This document shows positions 1 through 8,673 of a stretch of 64,000 nucleotides of DNA, piece after piece; positions within the stretch are counted from its first letter, which is position 1; each line of letters begins with the position of its first letter. The position numbers were made by a program, and so were the translations under genes. The notes under the pieces were generated by a model. It saw only the letters and a program-made list of their open reading frames with translations, ran no database searches and was not told the DNA's origin. Origin of the DNA: Actinoplanes campanulatus (lineage in GTDB: Bacteria > Actinomycetota > Actinomycetes > Mycobacteriales > Micromonosporaceae); the NCBI RefSeq assembly GCF_014647795.1, contig NZ_BMPW01000009.1, forward strand, positions 62,001 through 126,000, written 5' to 3'.

Positions 1-173
1 GCCTCTACGTCGGCGAGGGTGCCGAGCTCGCTGCTACAGGGAGCAACTCCGATCGACTGGGACATGTGATCGCCGTCGGCCCTGATCCGGAGGTGGCGCT
101 CGGCCGGGCGCAGGCCGCGGCCGGGCAGGTGCAGGTCAGCTATCGCGAGGTCGAGGTCTCGGCTGCTGTCTGA
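1..173 (+). CDS. C-terminal end of an ATP-grasp-type protein (5' truncated by window)
   Basis: Reading from base 3 gives 56 codons ending at TGA 171-173. The tail GHVIAVGPDPEVALGRAQAA looks like the C-terminal segment of carboxylate-amine ligases of the ATP-grasp family, where a GHV(I/L)A motif is followed by a helix rich in E, A and R. The catalytic domain lies outside the window, so the assignment rests on this tail and on the neighbours, which include three more ATP-grasp proteins. The next gene starts 50 bases downstream on the same strand, so it is probably the preceding cistron of the same operon. Confidence 0.55.
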   Translation, partial: LYVGEGAELAATGSNSDRLGHVIAVGPDPEVALGRAQAAAGQVQVSYREVEVSAAV

Positions 174-222
174 CCGGAGCGGTACACCCTCTCGATCCCA
201 CCATCCGACCGTAGGAAGACCC

Positions 223-1566
223 ATGACGACATCGTTCGTGTTGATGGAAATGATGAACCCGATGCTGCTGGTGGCCCAGGAGGCCAAGCGGCGCGGGATG
301 AAGATCGTGGTGCTGAACCACAGTCCGTTGCAAACCGTCGGCCCGTACGCCGTGCCGGACGGAGTCGTGGACGAATACATCCACATTCAGTCCTGGGCCG
401 ACGATGCTGCCGTGCAGGCGATCGTCCGGGATGTGCACGACCGGTACGAGGTGGCCGGCACCTATGCCGGAGCCGAGCCGACGCTGCCCTACGATGCGAT
501 GCTGCGTGAGCTGGCCGGACTCCCGCACAACGATCCCGGCCAGTTGCGGCGGATCCTGGACAAGCGGTGGGTCCGTCGGCGGCTTTTCGACAACGGCCTC
601 AGCGAGCTCAGGTCCGCCTCCCTGGCCGAGGCGCTGAGCTGGGATGCCTGGCCGTTCCGGGGCCGGGCCGTGATGAAGCCGGCCAACGGCACGGGCAGCG
701 CCCTGTGCTTCCTGGTCGGCACGCTCGACGAACTGCACGCGGCGGTCGCGCGGGCCGGCCAGGTGACCATCGCCAACCCGTTCATGCGTGAGTACATCCA
801 GGGTGCCGACGACTTCGTGGTGGAGGCGGAGGCGCACGGCGAGTTGCTGAGTGTCGAGTCGGTGGTGGTCCGCGGTGAGGTGCGATCGATCGGGCTCATG
901 GGCCGCTACGTCCTGGCCAGCGATCCGGTGGTGGAGGCGGGGTTCCAGTTCCCCTATCCGCATCCGCGCCTGCTCGAGATCTTCGCCAAGGCCAAGCAGG
1001 TGCACGAGTGTCTCGGATTCCGGCACGGAGCTACCCAGATCGAGATGATGGTTCCGGAGTCCGGGCCGATCGAACTGATCGATTTCAACCCGCGGCTTGC
1101 CGGCACCGCCTCGATCGTGCTGTTCAGCCAGGCCTACGACACTCGGTATGAGCAGGTCCTGACGGATATCGGGTGCGGGCAACAACCGGACCTGTCCTTC
1201 CTGGCCGCCACCCGGCGCTTCGCCGGGGAGATGCTGCTGCTTCCGCCGCCGGAAGCCACCCGGTTCGATTCCATCGAGTTCGCCGACGGAACGATCTGCC
1301 ACCGGTTGCCGAAGGCGCCGGGCACCGAGCTGTCCGGGCGCGCTGATCAGCTGGACAGCGTCGGCATGTTCGTGATCACCGCCGCGAGCGCCCCGGAACT
1401 GCACGAGGCGGCACTGCGGGCGCGGCGCGACACCCGAGTGAACGGCCGCCCGCTGGGCGAGAACGTGAACAACGTGCTCGCGTGGTCGCCCTATATCGGA
1501 ATCGATCTACCGGACCGCCGCCAGGAGGCGTCCCAGTGCTTCAGCCTGTGGGAAGGCGTGCGATGA
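223..1566 (+). CDS. ATP-grasp carboxylate-amine ligase, first complete copy
   Basis: This 447-aa protein has the three-part ATP-grasp layout: an N-terminal Rossmann-like segment (1-100), an ATP-binding subdomain with MKPANGTGS at 151-159 (Lys152 plus the Gly-rich loop), the adenine-side YIQG at 191-194, and the metal-binding strand IELIDFNPRLAG at 283-294 (Glu284, Asn289). Such enzymes activate a carboxylate as acyl phosphate and join it to an amine. ATG 223 is chosen because AGGAAG stands 6-11 bases upstream. The stop overlaps the next start (ATGA at 1563-1566), so translation is coupled. The substrate cannot be read from sequence; an amino-acid or dipeptide ligase role is inferred from the cluster. 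Confidence 0.85.
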   Translation: MTTSFVLMEMMNPMLLVAQEAKRRGMKIVVLNHSPLQTVGPYAVPDGVVDEYIHIQSWADDAAVQAIVRDVHDRYEVAGTYAGAEPTLPYDAMLRELAGLPHNDPGQLRRILDKRWVRRRLFDNGLSELRSASLAEALSWDAWPFRGRAVMKPANGTGSALCFLVGTLDELHAAVARAGQVTIANPFMREYIQGADDFVVEAEAHGELLSVESVVVRGEVRSIGLMGRYVLASDPVVEAGFQFPYPHPRLLEIFAKAKQVHECLGFRHGATQIEMMVPESGPIELIDFNPRLAGTASIVLFSQAYDTRYEQVLTDIGCGQQPDLSFLAATRRFAGEMLLLPPPEATRFDSIEFADGTICHRLPKAPGTELSGRADQLDSVGMFVITAASAPELHEAALRARRDTRVNGRPLGENVNNVLAWSPYIGIDLPDRRQEASQCFSLWEGVR

Positions 1567-2816
1567 AGACGCTGGTGATTCTCTCCTTCCGCGCACTGGG
1601 CGCGTTCCGGCCGGACCTGGTCCGGGAACGGGACCAGGTCCGCTTCGAACTGATCATCTCCGAGGCGGAGTGGGCGACCGTCGCACCGGAGACGCGCACC
1701 TGGCTGGATCGCGTTCAGGTGGTGCCGTGCGGCGCCCCGGACGGTGGCGCCCTGCTGACCTCCGCGGTGGAACCGGACGCCGCACGGGCGGCGCTGCGTA
1801 CCGTCCTCGCCGAAGCGGACGGCCCGGTCACGCTGCACTGCTTCGACGAGCTCAGCATGGAGTTCGCCGCCGAGCTGCGCGCCGAGTTCGGGTTGCCCGG
1901 CCCGCGGCCGGCCGACATCGTGCCGTTCCGCGACAAGTGCGTGATGAAGGACCGGCTGGTCGCAGCCGGCGTCCGGGTCCCACGCTTCGGCCGTTACCGG
2001 CCGATCGACGGTGACCCGGGACGCGCCTTCGCCACCATCGCGGATCAGGTCGGCGCTCCGTTCATCCTCAAGCCGGTCGATGCGGCGGGCAGTCACGGTG
2101 TGTACCTCATCGGCACTGCTGAGGAGCTGGCCGCGGCCGACGCGCTGATCGGCTCGGGATACGAGTACGAGGAGTTCGTCGCCGGAACGATGTACAGCGT
2201 CAACCTGCTGTCACACGACTCCCAGGTGATCTTCGGGGGAGTGACCGAATACCTGGTGAACACCCTCGACGTCCGGCGCGGCAAGGTCAATGCGGACATC
2301 AACCTGGCCGATGACGACCCGCGGGTCGAGCGGATGGTCGCGTTCGCCGCCACCGCCATGGCGGCCCTCGGCTGGCCGGACGGCGCCTCGCACCTCGAGC
2401 TGTTCCACACGAGCGATGACGAACTCGTCTTCCTCGAGGTGGGTGCCCGCTTCAAGGGGCTCGCCGGGCTCGCCGCCATGCAGCGCAACTACGGCATCGC
2501 CTTCGTGAACGCCGCGTTGCAGATAGAGGCCGGCCTGGAGAGCGACGCGTACCTGGAGGAGCAGGTCTACTGCTTCGACGCGGTGATGCCGCTGCGGAGC
2601 GGCGTGGTGGAGACCCTGCACCGGCCGGAACTCAACAGCGACGTCGACGTCACCTGGAAGGTGCGTCCCGGCGAGGTGGTCGAGGAGACCGACTCGCTGT
2701 TCACCGCGGGGGGAACCCTGCTGGTGTCGAACAAGGACTACCAGGTGCTCTACGACGACTTCTACCGCCTGGCCGATTACCAGCCCATCTCGTACCGGAT
2801 GAAGGACAGCGAATGA
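1563..2816 (+). CDS. ATP-grasp ligase, second complete copy
   Basis: A longer frame opens at 1482, but ATG 1563 gives a protein starting MKTLVILSF and overlaps the previous stop by four bases, so 417 aa is taken as the product. FRDKCVMKDRLVAAGVRVP (122-140) is the usual helix before the ATP-binding subdomain. Phe-Ile-Leu-Lys-Pro at 167-171 carries the ATP lysine, and EEFVAG at 203-208 is the hinge. HLEL (277-280) and FLEVGAR (290-296) supply the acidic metal ligands. The EVGAR form is common in L-amino-acid ligases. It differs from the previous ligase outside these motifs, so the two probably make different bonds. The gene is coupled on both sides. Confidence 0.85.
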   Translation: MKTLVILSFRALGAFRPDLVRERDQVRFELIISEAEWATVAPETRTWLDRVQVVPCGAPDGGALLTSAVEPDAARAALRTVLAEADGPVTLHCFDELSMEFAAELRAEFGLPGPRPADIVPFRDKCVMKDRLVAAGVRVPRFGRYRPIDGDPGRAFATIADQVGAPFILKPVDAAGSHGVYLIGTAEELAAADALIGSGYEYEEFVAGTMYSVNLLSHDSQVIFGGVTEYLVNTLDVRRGKVNADINLADDDPRVERMVAFAATAMAALGWPDGASHLELFHTSDDELVFLEVGARFKGLAGLAAMQRNYGIAFVNAALQIEAGLESDAYLEEQVYCFDAVMPLRSGVVETLHRPELNSDVDVTWKVRPGEVVEETDSLFTAGGTLLVSNKDYQVLYDDFYRLADYQPISYRMKDSE

Positions 2817-3820
2817 CGGCTGAGGCCATGCTGACGTCCCCTCCCGTCGCTGTTGCGCCGCCTCAACAGCGGCTGCCCACTCCGCAGATGCGCGCCACCC
2901 TGCGGATTCAGCAGCGGATCCTGATGACCGTCCGGCAACTTCTGCACACCGATGGGTTCGTCGAGCTGCTGCCCCCGACGATCGGGCCGGTGACCGACCC
3001 GGGCAGTCGTGGCGCCAAGCAGGTCGACATCGACTACTACGGTCACCGGTACAAGTTGATGACCAGCGGAATTCTGTACAAGCAGGCGTCGCTGCTGGCC
3101 TTCGACAAGATCTTCAACATCGCTCCCAACGTCCGGCTGGAACCGCTCGAGACGGCGACCACCCACCGGCACCTGGCCGAGTTCCACCAGATCGACGTGG
3201 AGTTCGCCGGAGCTTCCCGGGATGACGTGATGCGAGTCGCCGAGCGCCTGATCAGTGGGGCGGCAGCCGCCGTGTGCGAGCACCAGAGCGCCGACCTCGA
3301 GGTGCTCGGCCGGAACCCGGCCGACCTGAAGGCGGTGGCCGGCGGTGGCTTCGGCCGGATGGCGCATCGCGACGCCGTCGCCGAGTTGCAGAGTCTCGGG
3401 CATGAGCAGAGCAGCGCGGCCGAGCTCGACTGGGTCGGCGAAGAACTGTTGTCACGCCGGCATCAGCAGGCCTTCTTCGTGACCGATTACCCCAAGGGCT
3501 CGCGGGGCTTCTACGACCGGGAGAGCCGGACCCAGCCGGGGGTGCTGCGCAACTTCGACCTCATTCTCCCGGACGGATACGGCGAAGTGATCAGCGGCAG
3601 TGAGCGCGAGCACGACTACCGCCGTTTGATCATGCGGATGCGTGAGACGGCCGAGAACCCGGCCAAGTACCGCTGGTATCTCGACGTCGCCAAAGAAGGC
3701 TTGCCGGCGAGTGCCGGCTTCGGCATCGGGCTGGAGCGGTTGACCCGATACCTGGCCGGTCACGCGGCGGTCTGGCAGGCCAGCGCCTTCCCGAAGATTC
3801 CCGGGGTGGTGTCGCCGTGA
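2813..3820 (+). CDS. Asparaginyl-tRNA-synthetase-like adenylating enzyme without anticodon-binding domain
   Basis: The 335 aa correspond to a class II aminoacyl-tRNA synthetase catalytic core of the AsnRS/AspRS type. Motif 2 is visible at about 101-131 (VRLE ... THRHLAEF, with Arg108, Glu110, Arg119, His120 and Glu123). Motif 3 is GFGIGLERL at 302-310 (Arg309). The core begins almost at once after about 25 residues, so the N-terminal OB-fold that binds the tRNA anticodon in true AsnRS (~430-460 aa) is absent. Known free-standing relatives act as asparagine synthetase (archaeal AsnA-like paralogues) or make aminoacyl-adenylates for secondary metabolism. In this operon it most likely activates aspartate or methylaspartate for amidation or ligation; that is inference. 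ATGA overlap with both neighbours. Confidence 0.8.
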   Translation: MTAEAMLTSPPVAVAPPQQRLPTPQMRATLRIQQRILMTVRQLLHTDGFVELLPPTIGPVTDPGSRGAKQVDIDYYGHRYKLMTSGILYKQASLLAFDKIFNIAPNVRLEPLETATTHRHLAEFHQIDVEFAGASRDDVMRVAERLISGAAAAVCEHQSADLEVLGRNPADLKAVAGGGFGRMAHRDAVAELQSLGHEQSSAAELDWVGEELLSRRHQQAFFVTDYPKGSRGFYDRESRTQPGVLRNFDLILPDGYGEVISGSEREHDYRRLIMRMRETAENPAKYRWYLDVAKEGLPASAGFGIGLERLTRYLAGHAAVWQASAFPKIPGVVSP

Positions 3821-5127
3821 CATCACTGGCGGCTCCCGGATTCGACGAGGCGCGGGTGCGAGAGCGGGCCCGGCTCGGCGCCGGCGCCGTCTTTCCCCAT
3901 CCGGACGGGTACGGCAACACGGTGTTCGGGCAGGATCCCACCGCGCCGGCCGGTGATGAGATCGACGAACTGCGGCTGGTTCCGCCGGTGTTCGTGCCGG
4001 GCCGGTTGACGCGCCTGTTCGAGTTGGGCGAGGAGCCGATGCCCGGCGACGTCCTGCTGGACACCGCGGTGGGCGGGTTCGCCGCGCCCTACCCGTTGTA
4101 CGTGAGCGCCTTCGGGTCCACGGATGTGTCCGCTTCGGGCCTGGCCGCAGCGTTGAGCCGCCAGGCCGGCGTGCTCGGCATCCCGATGGTGATCGGGGAG
4201 AACCTGGTACCGACGGCCGGGCTCGGCCGGCTCGGCGAGCGAACCCGCGGAGCGTTGCTGGGCCGGATCGAGGCGTACCTGTCGGGTGCGGGGGCCCACG
4301 GTGGCGTGGTGGTGCAGCAGAGCACCCAGGACGCCGACGCGGAGGTGTGGAACGTCGTCTACAGCGACCCGACCGCGACCGCGCTGCTCGACCAGGGCCG
4401 CCTGGCATTCGAGCTGAAGGTGGGTCAGGGCGCCAAGCCCGGCCTGGGCGGGCAGACCCTGCTGCGGCGCGAGCAGGCGGCCGGGCTCGCCGACCGGTTC
4501 ACGCTGGCCGAGCTGTACGAACCCGGCACCGACGCGGTTCTGCGATGTGCCACTCCCGGCACGTTCACCGAGGAGATCCTGGCTCAGCAGATCCGTCTGA
4601 TGCGCAACAACTACCCCCGGTGCCGGATCTGGGTGAAGTTGCCACCCGGGCGCGACATCAGCCGGGCGACGGAGATCTGTTGGGGAGCCGGCGCCGACGC
4701 GGTCACGGTCGACGGCGCCGAGGGCGGAACCGGTTGGGCGCCCGCGGCATTCCTGCAGCATGTCGGCCTGCCGCTGGCCGAGTGTCTGGCCCGTGTCGAT
4801 CCGCGTGACCGCGACCTGCTGGTGTCCGGACGGATTCTCGACGGGGCCCGCGCTGCCAAGTGCCTGGCGCTGGGCGCACGGGCCGTGGGGCTCGGGCGTG
4901 CCGCCCTGATCGCGGTCGACGAGGACCCGCGACACGGCCTGGTCCGGTTGATCGAAGCCATGGCGCTCGAGCTGAGGCTGATCGCCAGTGCGCTCGGCAA
5001 GTACGACATAGCCGACCTCGATCGGGATGACCTCTGGTCGCCCCGGACCCGGCGAACGGTCGCTGGACCGGCACGCCAGCACGAGGGAGCTAGTCCATCA
5101 ATGGAGAGTATGGAGGCAGGTCGATGA
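3817..5127 (+). CDS. FMN-binding glutamate-synthase-like protein (GltB synthase domain)
   Basis: This 436-aa protein matches the FMN/2-oxoglutarate domain of glutamate synthase large subunits. FELKVGQGAKPGLGG (about 198-212) corresponds to the GltB phosphate/FMN loop, and DAVTVDGAEGGTGWAP (294-309) to its second glycine-rich loop. The stretch after GARAVGLGRAALIAVD, where GltB carries the cysteines of its 3Fe-4S cluster, has none here. It is also a single domain without the glutaminase half. It may therefore use another ammonia source or do different flavin chemistry. It overlaps the AsnRS-like gene upstream and the PurD-like gene downstream by four bases each, which argues for a joint pathway, possibly amination of a keto acid. 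Confidence 0.8.
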   Translation: MTSLAAPGFDEARVRERARLGAGAVFPHPDGYGNTVFGQDPTAPAGDEIDELRLVPPVFVPGRLTRLFELGEEPMPGDVLLDTAVGGFAAPYPLYVSAFGSTDVSASGLAAALSRQAGVLGIPMVIGENLVPTAGLGRLGERTRGALLGRIEAYLSGAGAHGGVVVQQSTQDADAEVWNVVYSDPTATALLDQGRLAFELKVGQGAKPGLGGQTLLRREQAAGLADRFTLAELYEPGTDAVLRCATPGTFTEEILAQQIRLMRNNYPRCRIWVKLPPGRDISRATEICWGAGADAVTVDGAEGGTGWAPAAFLQHVGLPLAECLARVDPRDRDLLVSGRILDGARAAKCLALGARAVGLGRAALIAVDEDPRHGLVRLIEAMALELRLIASALGKYDIADLDRDDLWSPRTRRTVAGPARQHEGASPSMESMEAGR

Positions 5128-6449
5128 GTACACGGGTCCTGGTCGTCGACGGGACCGGGCGGGGGCATGCCATCTGTGACCTGTTCGTCCGCACCGATCC
5201 GGAAGTGACGGTGTTCTACGGACCCGGGTGCGGCGTCATCGAACATGATCGGATCCGTCCGGCGCCGGGCGTATCGTTGGACAATCCGCGCACGGCGGTC
5301 GAATTCCTCCAGCAGAACCCGATGGACCTCGTGTTCGTCTCGAACATCGACGCGCTGTCACGCGGCTTCGTCGATGTGCTGCGGTGCTTCGGCTATCCGG
5401 TGATCGGGCCCACGCAGGCGGCGGCGGCGCTGGAGTCCAGTAAGGCCACCGGCAAGCGATTCTGTGTCGATCACGGGATCCCGACCGCCGAGTATCAGTC
5501 CTTCACCGACCCGGTCGCCGCTGAGGCGTACATCTCGTCGCGGCCGTACGCGTGCGTCGTCAAGCTGGACGGCCTGACGCCCAACGGCGACGGCGCCGTC
5601 GTCTGTGACACCGAGGCCGATGCTCACCAGGCCGTCCGCCGCTTCGCCGCCGAGCACGGCGAAGCGTTCCGGGTGGTGGTGGAGGAACGGTTGACCGGTG
5701 ACGAGATCTCGGTGTTCGCCCTGCTCGACGGGGCGTCGTATGTGCTGCTCCCGACCGCCCGGGACTACAAGCGGACCCTCGACGGGGATCTCGGTGGCAA
5801 CTGTGACGGCATGGGGTCGATCGCCCCGCACCCGGCCGAGGACGACGCGCTGCGCGCGCGCATACGGGCCGACCTTCTCGACCCGCTGATCCGTGGGCTA
5901 CGAGCGGAACGCCTCGACTTCACCGGCTTCCTGTATCTGGGCGCCATGATCACCGATCGTGGACTGCGAGTGATCGAGATCAACGCCCGGTTCGGTGACT
6001 CCGAGGCCGAGGTGGTGCTGCCCGGGATGACGAGTTCCTTCACCGACGTCTGCCGGGCGGTGCTGGCTCAGCAGCTCAGTGGCGAGCGGATCGCTTTCGA
6101 CGGCTTGGCTCGCTGCACGGTCGCGCTCACGCAGGGTGGTCTGGATCCGGACGATCCGGCGGCTCCGCCCGGCTGGCCGTTCGGTGACTTCGTCGCCGGT
6201 CAGCCGGTGACCGGGCTCGCGGCCGCTGCCTTGTCACCGGACGCCCAGCTCTTCTACGGCCGCCTGGATCGCGGGCCAGGCGGTGTGCCGGTCACCACCG
6301 GTGGGCGTGCGCTGCACGCCGTAGGCCGCGGAAAGACACTGGCCGATGCGCGTACGGCTGCCTACCGGGCCGCTCAGCTCATCGCCTTCCCCGGCATGCG
6401 GTATCGCCGCGACATCGGCGCCGACCGCATCCTAGCCGCCGTCGGCTGA
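5124..6449 (+). CDS. PurD-like ATP-grasp ligase (GAR-synthetase fold)
   Basis: The 441-aa protein has the full PurD architecture: the N-terminal loop VVDGTGRGHAI (7-17), the PurD signature region at about 208-233 (LPTARDYKR, then DGDLGGNCDGMGS), the metal-binding FLYLGAMITDRGLRVIEINARFGD segment near 270-295, and a C-terminal domain with a GHA-like VGRGKTL turn. Genuine PurD carries AQDHKR and GPNTGGMG; here these are ARDYKR and GGNCDGMG, so the substrate pocket is altered. Housekeeping purine synthesis is unlikely, given coupling to ligase and mutase genes. A role in joining glycine or another amine to a carboxylate is inferred. ATGA overlap with the gene before; the next start is 28 bases after the stop. 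Confidence 0.85.
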   Translation: MSTRVLVVDGTGRGHAICDLFVRTDPEVTVFYGPGCGVIEHDRIRPAPGVSLDNPRTAVEFLQQNPMDLVFVSNIDALSRGFVDVLRCFGYPVIGPTQAAAALESSKATGKRFCVDHGIPTAEYQSFTDPVAAEAYISSRPYACVVKLDGLTPNGDGAVVCDTEADAHQAVRRFAAEHGEAFRVVVEERLTGDEISVFALLDGASYVLLPTARDYKRTLDGDLGGNCDGMGSIAPHPAEDDALRARIRADLLDPLIRGLRAERLDFTGFLYLGAMITDRGLRVIEINARFGDSEAEVVLPGMTSSFTDVCRAVLAQQLSGERIAFDGLARCTVALTQGGLDPDDPAAPPGWPFGDFVAGQPVTGLAAAALSPDAQLFYGRLDRGPGGVPVTTGGRALHAVGRGKTLADARTAAYRAAQLIAFPGMRYRRDIGADRILAAVG

Positions 6450-6477
6450 TCCCGACCTCACCGAGCGGACCCTGACG

Positions 6478-7761
6478 ATGAACCTCAGCACCATGCCGCA
6501 AACCACCGAATCCGAGGTCCGGAGTTACTCCCGGTCCTTTCCGACAATCTTCACCGCCGCCAAAGGCGATGTGCTGCGGGGCCATGACGGGTCCACGTAC
6601 ATCGACTTCCTGGCCGGCGCCGGGACCTTGAATTACGGCCACAACCCGGAAACGGTCAAGCGCCGTCTCATCGACTACCTGGAAAGCGACGGGCTGACCC
6701 ATGGCCTTGACCTGACCACCTCGGCCAAACTGGAATTCCTGAACGCGTTCACCGACTGCGTGCTCGAACCACGCGGCCTCGGCTACCGGGTGCAGTTCTG
6801 CGGTCCGACCGGCACCAACGCCGTGGAAGCAGCCCTCAAGCTGGCGCGACTGGTCACCGGCCGGACCAATGTGATCGCGTTCAGCGGCGCCTTCCACGGT
6901 GTCAGCACCGGATCGCTGGCCGCTACCGCGTCGAACTACTACCGCTCCGGGTTGCACACGACTCTGGGCGGCACCACCCACCTGCCCTACCCGGACTCTC
7001 CGCTGGGCGAGTACGACACCATGGATCTGCTGCGCCGCCTGGTGGAGGATCCGGGCGCCGGTACGGCGAAACCGGCCGCGGTGCTGCTGGAGACGGTGCA
7101 GGGGGAGGGCGGGGTGTACGTCGCCCCCACCGACTTCCTGCGCGAGCTGCGTGAGTTCTGCGACCGCCACCAGATCCTGCTGATCGTCGATGACATCCAA
7201 GCCGGATGCGGCCGGACCGGTTCGTTCTTCTCCTTCGAGCGGGCCGGGATCGAGCCCGACTTGATCACCCTCTCCAAGTCGATCGGCGGCTATGGCCTGC
7301 CGATGGCGGTTGTGCTGATCAAGCCCCAGTACGACATCTGGCGTCCCGGCCAGCACAACGGCACGTTCCGTGGTAACCAGCTCGCCTTCGTCGCCGCGGC
7401 AGCGGTGCTGCGCGAGTACTGGGCGGACGGTCCGGACGGCGCGTTCGTCACCGCGGTGCGCGGCAAAGGCCGCGAGGTCGCCCGGCGGCTCGGCGCCTCG
7501 ACGGCCGTTCAGCTCGGCGCCCGGGTACGTGGACTGGGGCTGATGTGGGGCCTGGATCTGTCGGCGGTCCCCGACGTATCCGCTGGGAAGGTGTCCCACC
7601 TGTGCTTCGACCGCGGTCTGATCGTCGAGACCTGTGGCCGTGACGGCGAGGTCATCAAGGTTCTCCCGCCGCTGACCATCTCGGACGAGAACCTCTCGCA
7701 GGGCCTCGACATCCTGCTCGACGTGTTGCAGTGCGCCGTTGACGGGACATCCGCGGCCTGA
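6478..7761 (+). CDS. ectB-like: Diaminobutyrate-2-oxoglutarate aminotransferase, EctB-type
   Basis: The 427 aa follow EctB along their whole length: SEVRSYSRSFPTIF at the N terminus, VQFCGPTGTNAVEAALKLAR, VDDIQAGCGRTGSFFSFE, then LSKSIGGYGLPM with PLP lysine 267, and HNGTFRGNQLAFV. EctB converts aspartate-4-semialdehyde and glutamate to L-2,4-diaminobutyrate. No ectA or ectC is next to it, so the product is probably a building block for the ligases here rather than for ectoine. The gene is separated from the PurD-like gene by 28 bases and lies in the same transcription unit. Substrate assignment is by family; a close relative acting on another omega-amino acid cannot be excluded. Confidence 0.85.
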   Translation: MNLSTMPQTTESEVRSYSRSFPTIFTAAKGDVLRGHDGSTYIDFLAGAGTLNYGHNPETVKRRLIDYLESDGLTHGLDLTTSAKLEFLNAFTDCVLEPRGLGYRVQFCGPTGTNAVEAALKLARLVTGRTNVIAFSGAFHGVSTGSLAATASNYYRSGLHTTLGGTTHLPYPDSPLGEYDTMDLLRRLVEDPGAGTAKPAAVLLETVQGEGGVYVAPTDFLRELREFCDRHQILLIVDDIQAGCGRTGSFFSFERAGIEPDLITLSKSIGGYGLPMAVVLIKPQYDIWRPGQHNGTFRGNQLAFVAAAAVLREYWADGPDGAFVTAVRGKGREVARRLGASTAVQLGARVRGLGLMWGLDLSAVPDVSAGKVSHLCFDRGLIVETCGRDGEVIKVLPPLTISDENLSQGLDILLDVLQCAVDGTSAA

Positions 7762-7789
7762 CCCGGCGGCGGCGACAAGGAGACCTCAC

Positions 7790-8224
7790 ATGACTGACAC
7801 GGCTACGAGCGCCCCGCCGCACACCGGCTCCCGGGTGCTGGGCGTCGCGCCTGCTGATCAAGCCGAGGCGCTGGACTTCTTCCGGCGCCGGCTGCGCTGC
7901 GAGACCGATCCGTACGACGTCCACCACGACATCGAGGCCGGGGAGACCGGCCTGGTCGTCCTGGACGTACGACGGCGGGAGGCCTACGAGGCCGGCCACG
8001 TGGCCGGCGCGCGCAGCCTCCCGCACCAGCTGATGACTCCCGACGTGCTGGCCGGGCTCGATCCCGAGAAGGTGTACGTGACGTACGGGTGGGGCCCCGG
8101 CTGCAACGGCGGCGTACGCGCGGCGATCGCACTGTCGGAGTACGGCCTCCGGGTCAAGGAGATGATGGGCGGCCTGGAGTACTGGCAGCGTCAGGGTTAT
8201 CCGATCGCCCGGAGCACGCCGTGA
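7790..8224 (+). CDS. Rhodanese-domain protein
   Basis: The protein of 144 aa has one rhodanese domain: LVVLDVRRREAYEAGHVAGA (CH2A-like motif) and the active loop CNGGVRA, in which the cysteine would carry persulfide, before a final GGLEYWQRQGYPI typical of single-domain rhodaneses. ATG 7790 is preferred over the upstream in-frame start at 7739 because GGAGA lies 7-11 bases before it and the earlier start would overlap the end of the aminotransferase gene. Its stop overlaps the next start (GTGA). It could deliver sulfur to the cluster's product or process a thiol intermediate; the sequence does not decide. Confidence 0.8.
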   Translation: MTDTATSAPPHTGSRVLGVAPADQAEALDFFRRRLRCETDPYDVHHDIEAGETGLVVLDVRRREAYEAGHVAGARSLPHQLMTPDVLAGLDPEKVYVTYGWGPGCNGGVRAAIALSEYGLRVKEMMGGLEYWQRQGYPIARSTP

Positions 8225-8673
8225 CCGCGCGACCGGTGGCCGGTCATGTGCTGCTGTCCACCGTTTCCTCCGACTCCCACACCTGGAATCTGGTCTACCT
8301 GCAGTTGTTGCTGGAGGAATCCGGCTTCGTGGTGACCAACCTCGGGGCCTGTGTCCCCGACGACCTGCTGATCGACACGGCGGCCCGGACACGCCCCGAC
8401 GTGTTGTTGGTCAGCTCGGTGAACGGGCACGGCCACCTCGACGGGGCGCGTCTGATCCGCCGGGTACGGGCAGACCCGCGTACCCGCCGCCTGGCCGCGG
8501 TGATCGGTGGCAAGCTGGGCGTCACCGGTGATGACCGGCCGTACGTCGAGCCGTTGCGCGAGGCCGGCTTCGACCTCGTATTCCCCCAGGGCGCCGATGC
8601 CGGCGAGCTTCCCGCTCAGCTGGCCGCACTGGTGGCACGCGGACGCAAGCAGAACGAGGCGAGGGTGGCGTGA
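8221..8673 (+). CDS. glmS-like: B12-binding subunit of glutamate (methylaspartate) mutase
   Basis: The start is GTG 8221, overlapping the rhodanese stop; a longer frame from 8089 lies inside the rhodanese gene. The 150-aa product has the cobalamin-binding fold: SSDSHTWN at 16-23 with cobalt-ligand His20, LLVSSVNGHGHLD for the second loop and VIGGKLGV for the GG motif. The canonical DxHxxG appears as DxHxxN. Length fits the small (sigma) subunit of glutamate mutase (about 137 aa). It forms the mutase with the next gene, interconverting L-glutamate and (2S,3S)-3-methylaspartate. Its presence in an operon with ligases suggests methylaspartate as precursor. Confidence 0.85.
   Translation: MTARPVAGHVLLSTVSSDSHTWNLVYLQLLLEESGFVVTNLGACVPDDLLIDTAARTRPDVLLVSSVNGHGHLDGARLIRRVRADPRTRRLAAVIGGKLGVTGDDRPYVEPLREAGFDLVFPQGADAGELPAQLAALVARGRKQNEARVA

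Noticed and set aside
136-1404. 422-aa minus-strand frame opposite the first ATP-grasp gene
   Set aside because: High-GC antisense frame: rich in Arg, His, Gly, Gln, no ribosome site, no motif, and fully inside a well-supported gene.
5124-6449. Housekeeping purD
   Set aside because: Signature residues differ (ARDYKR, GGNCDGMG) and the gene is translationally coupled to a GltB-like gene and other ligases rather than purine genes.
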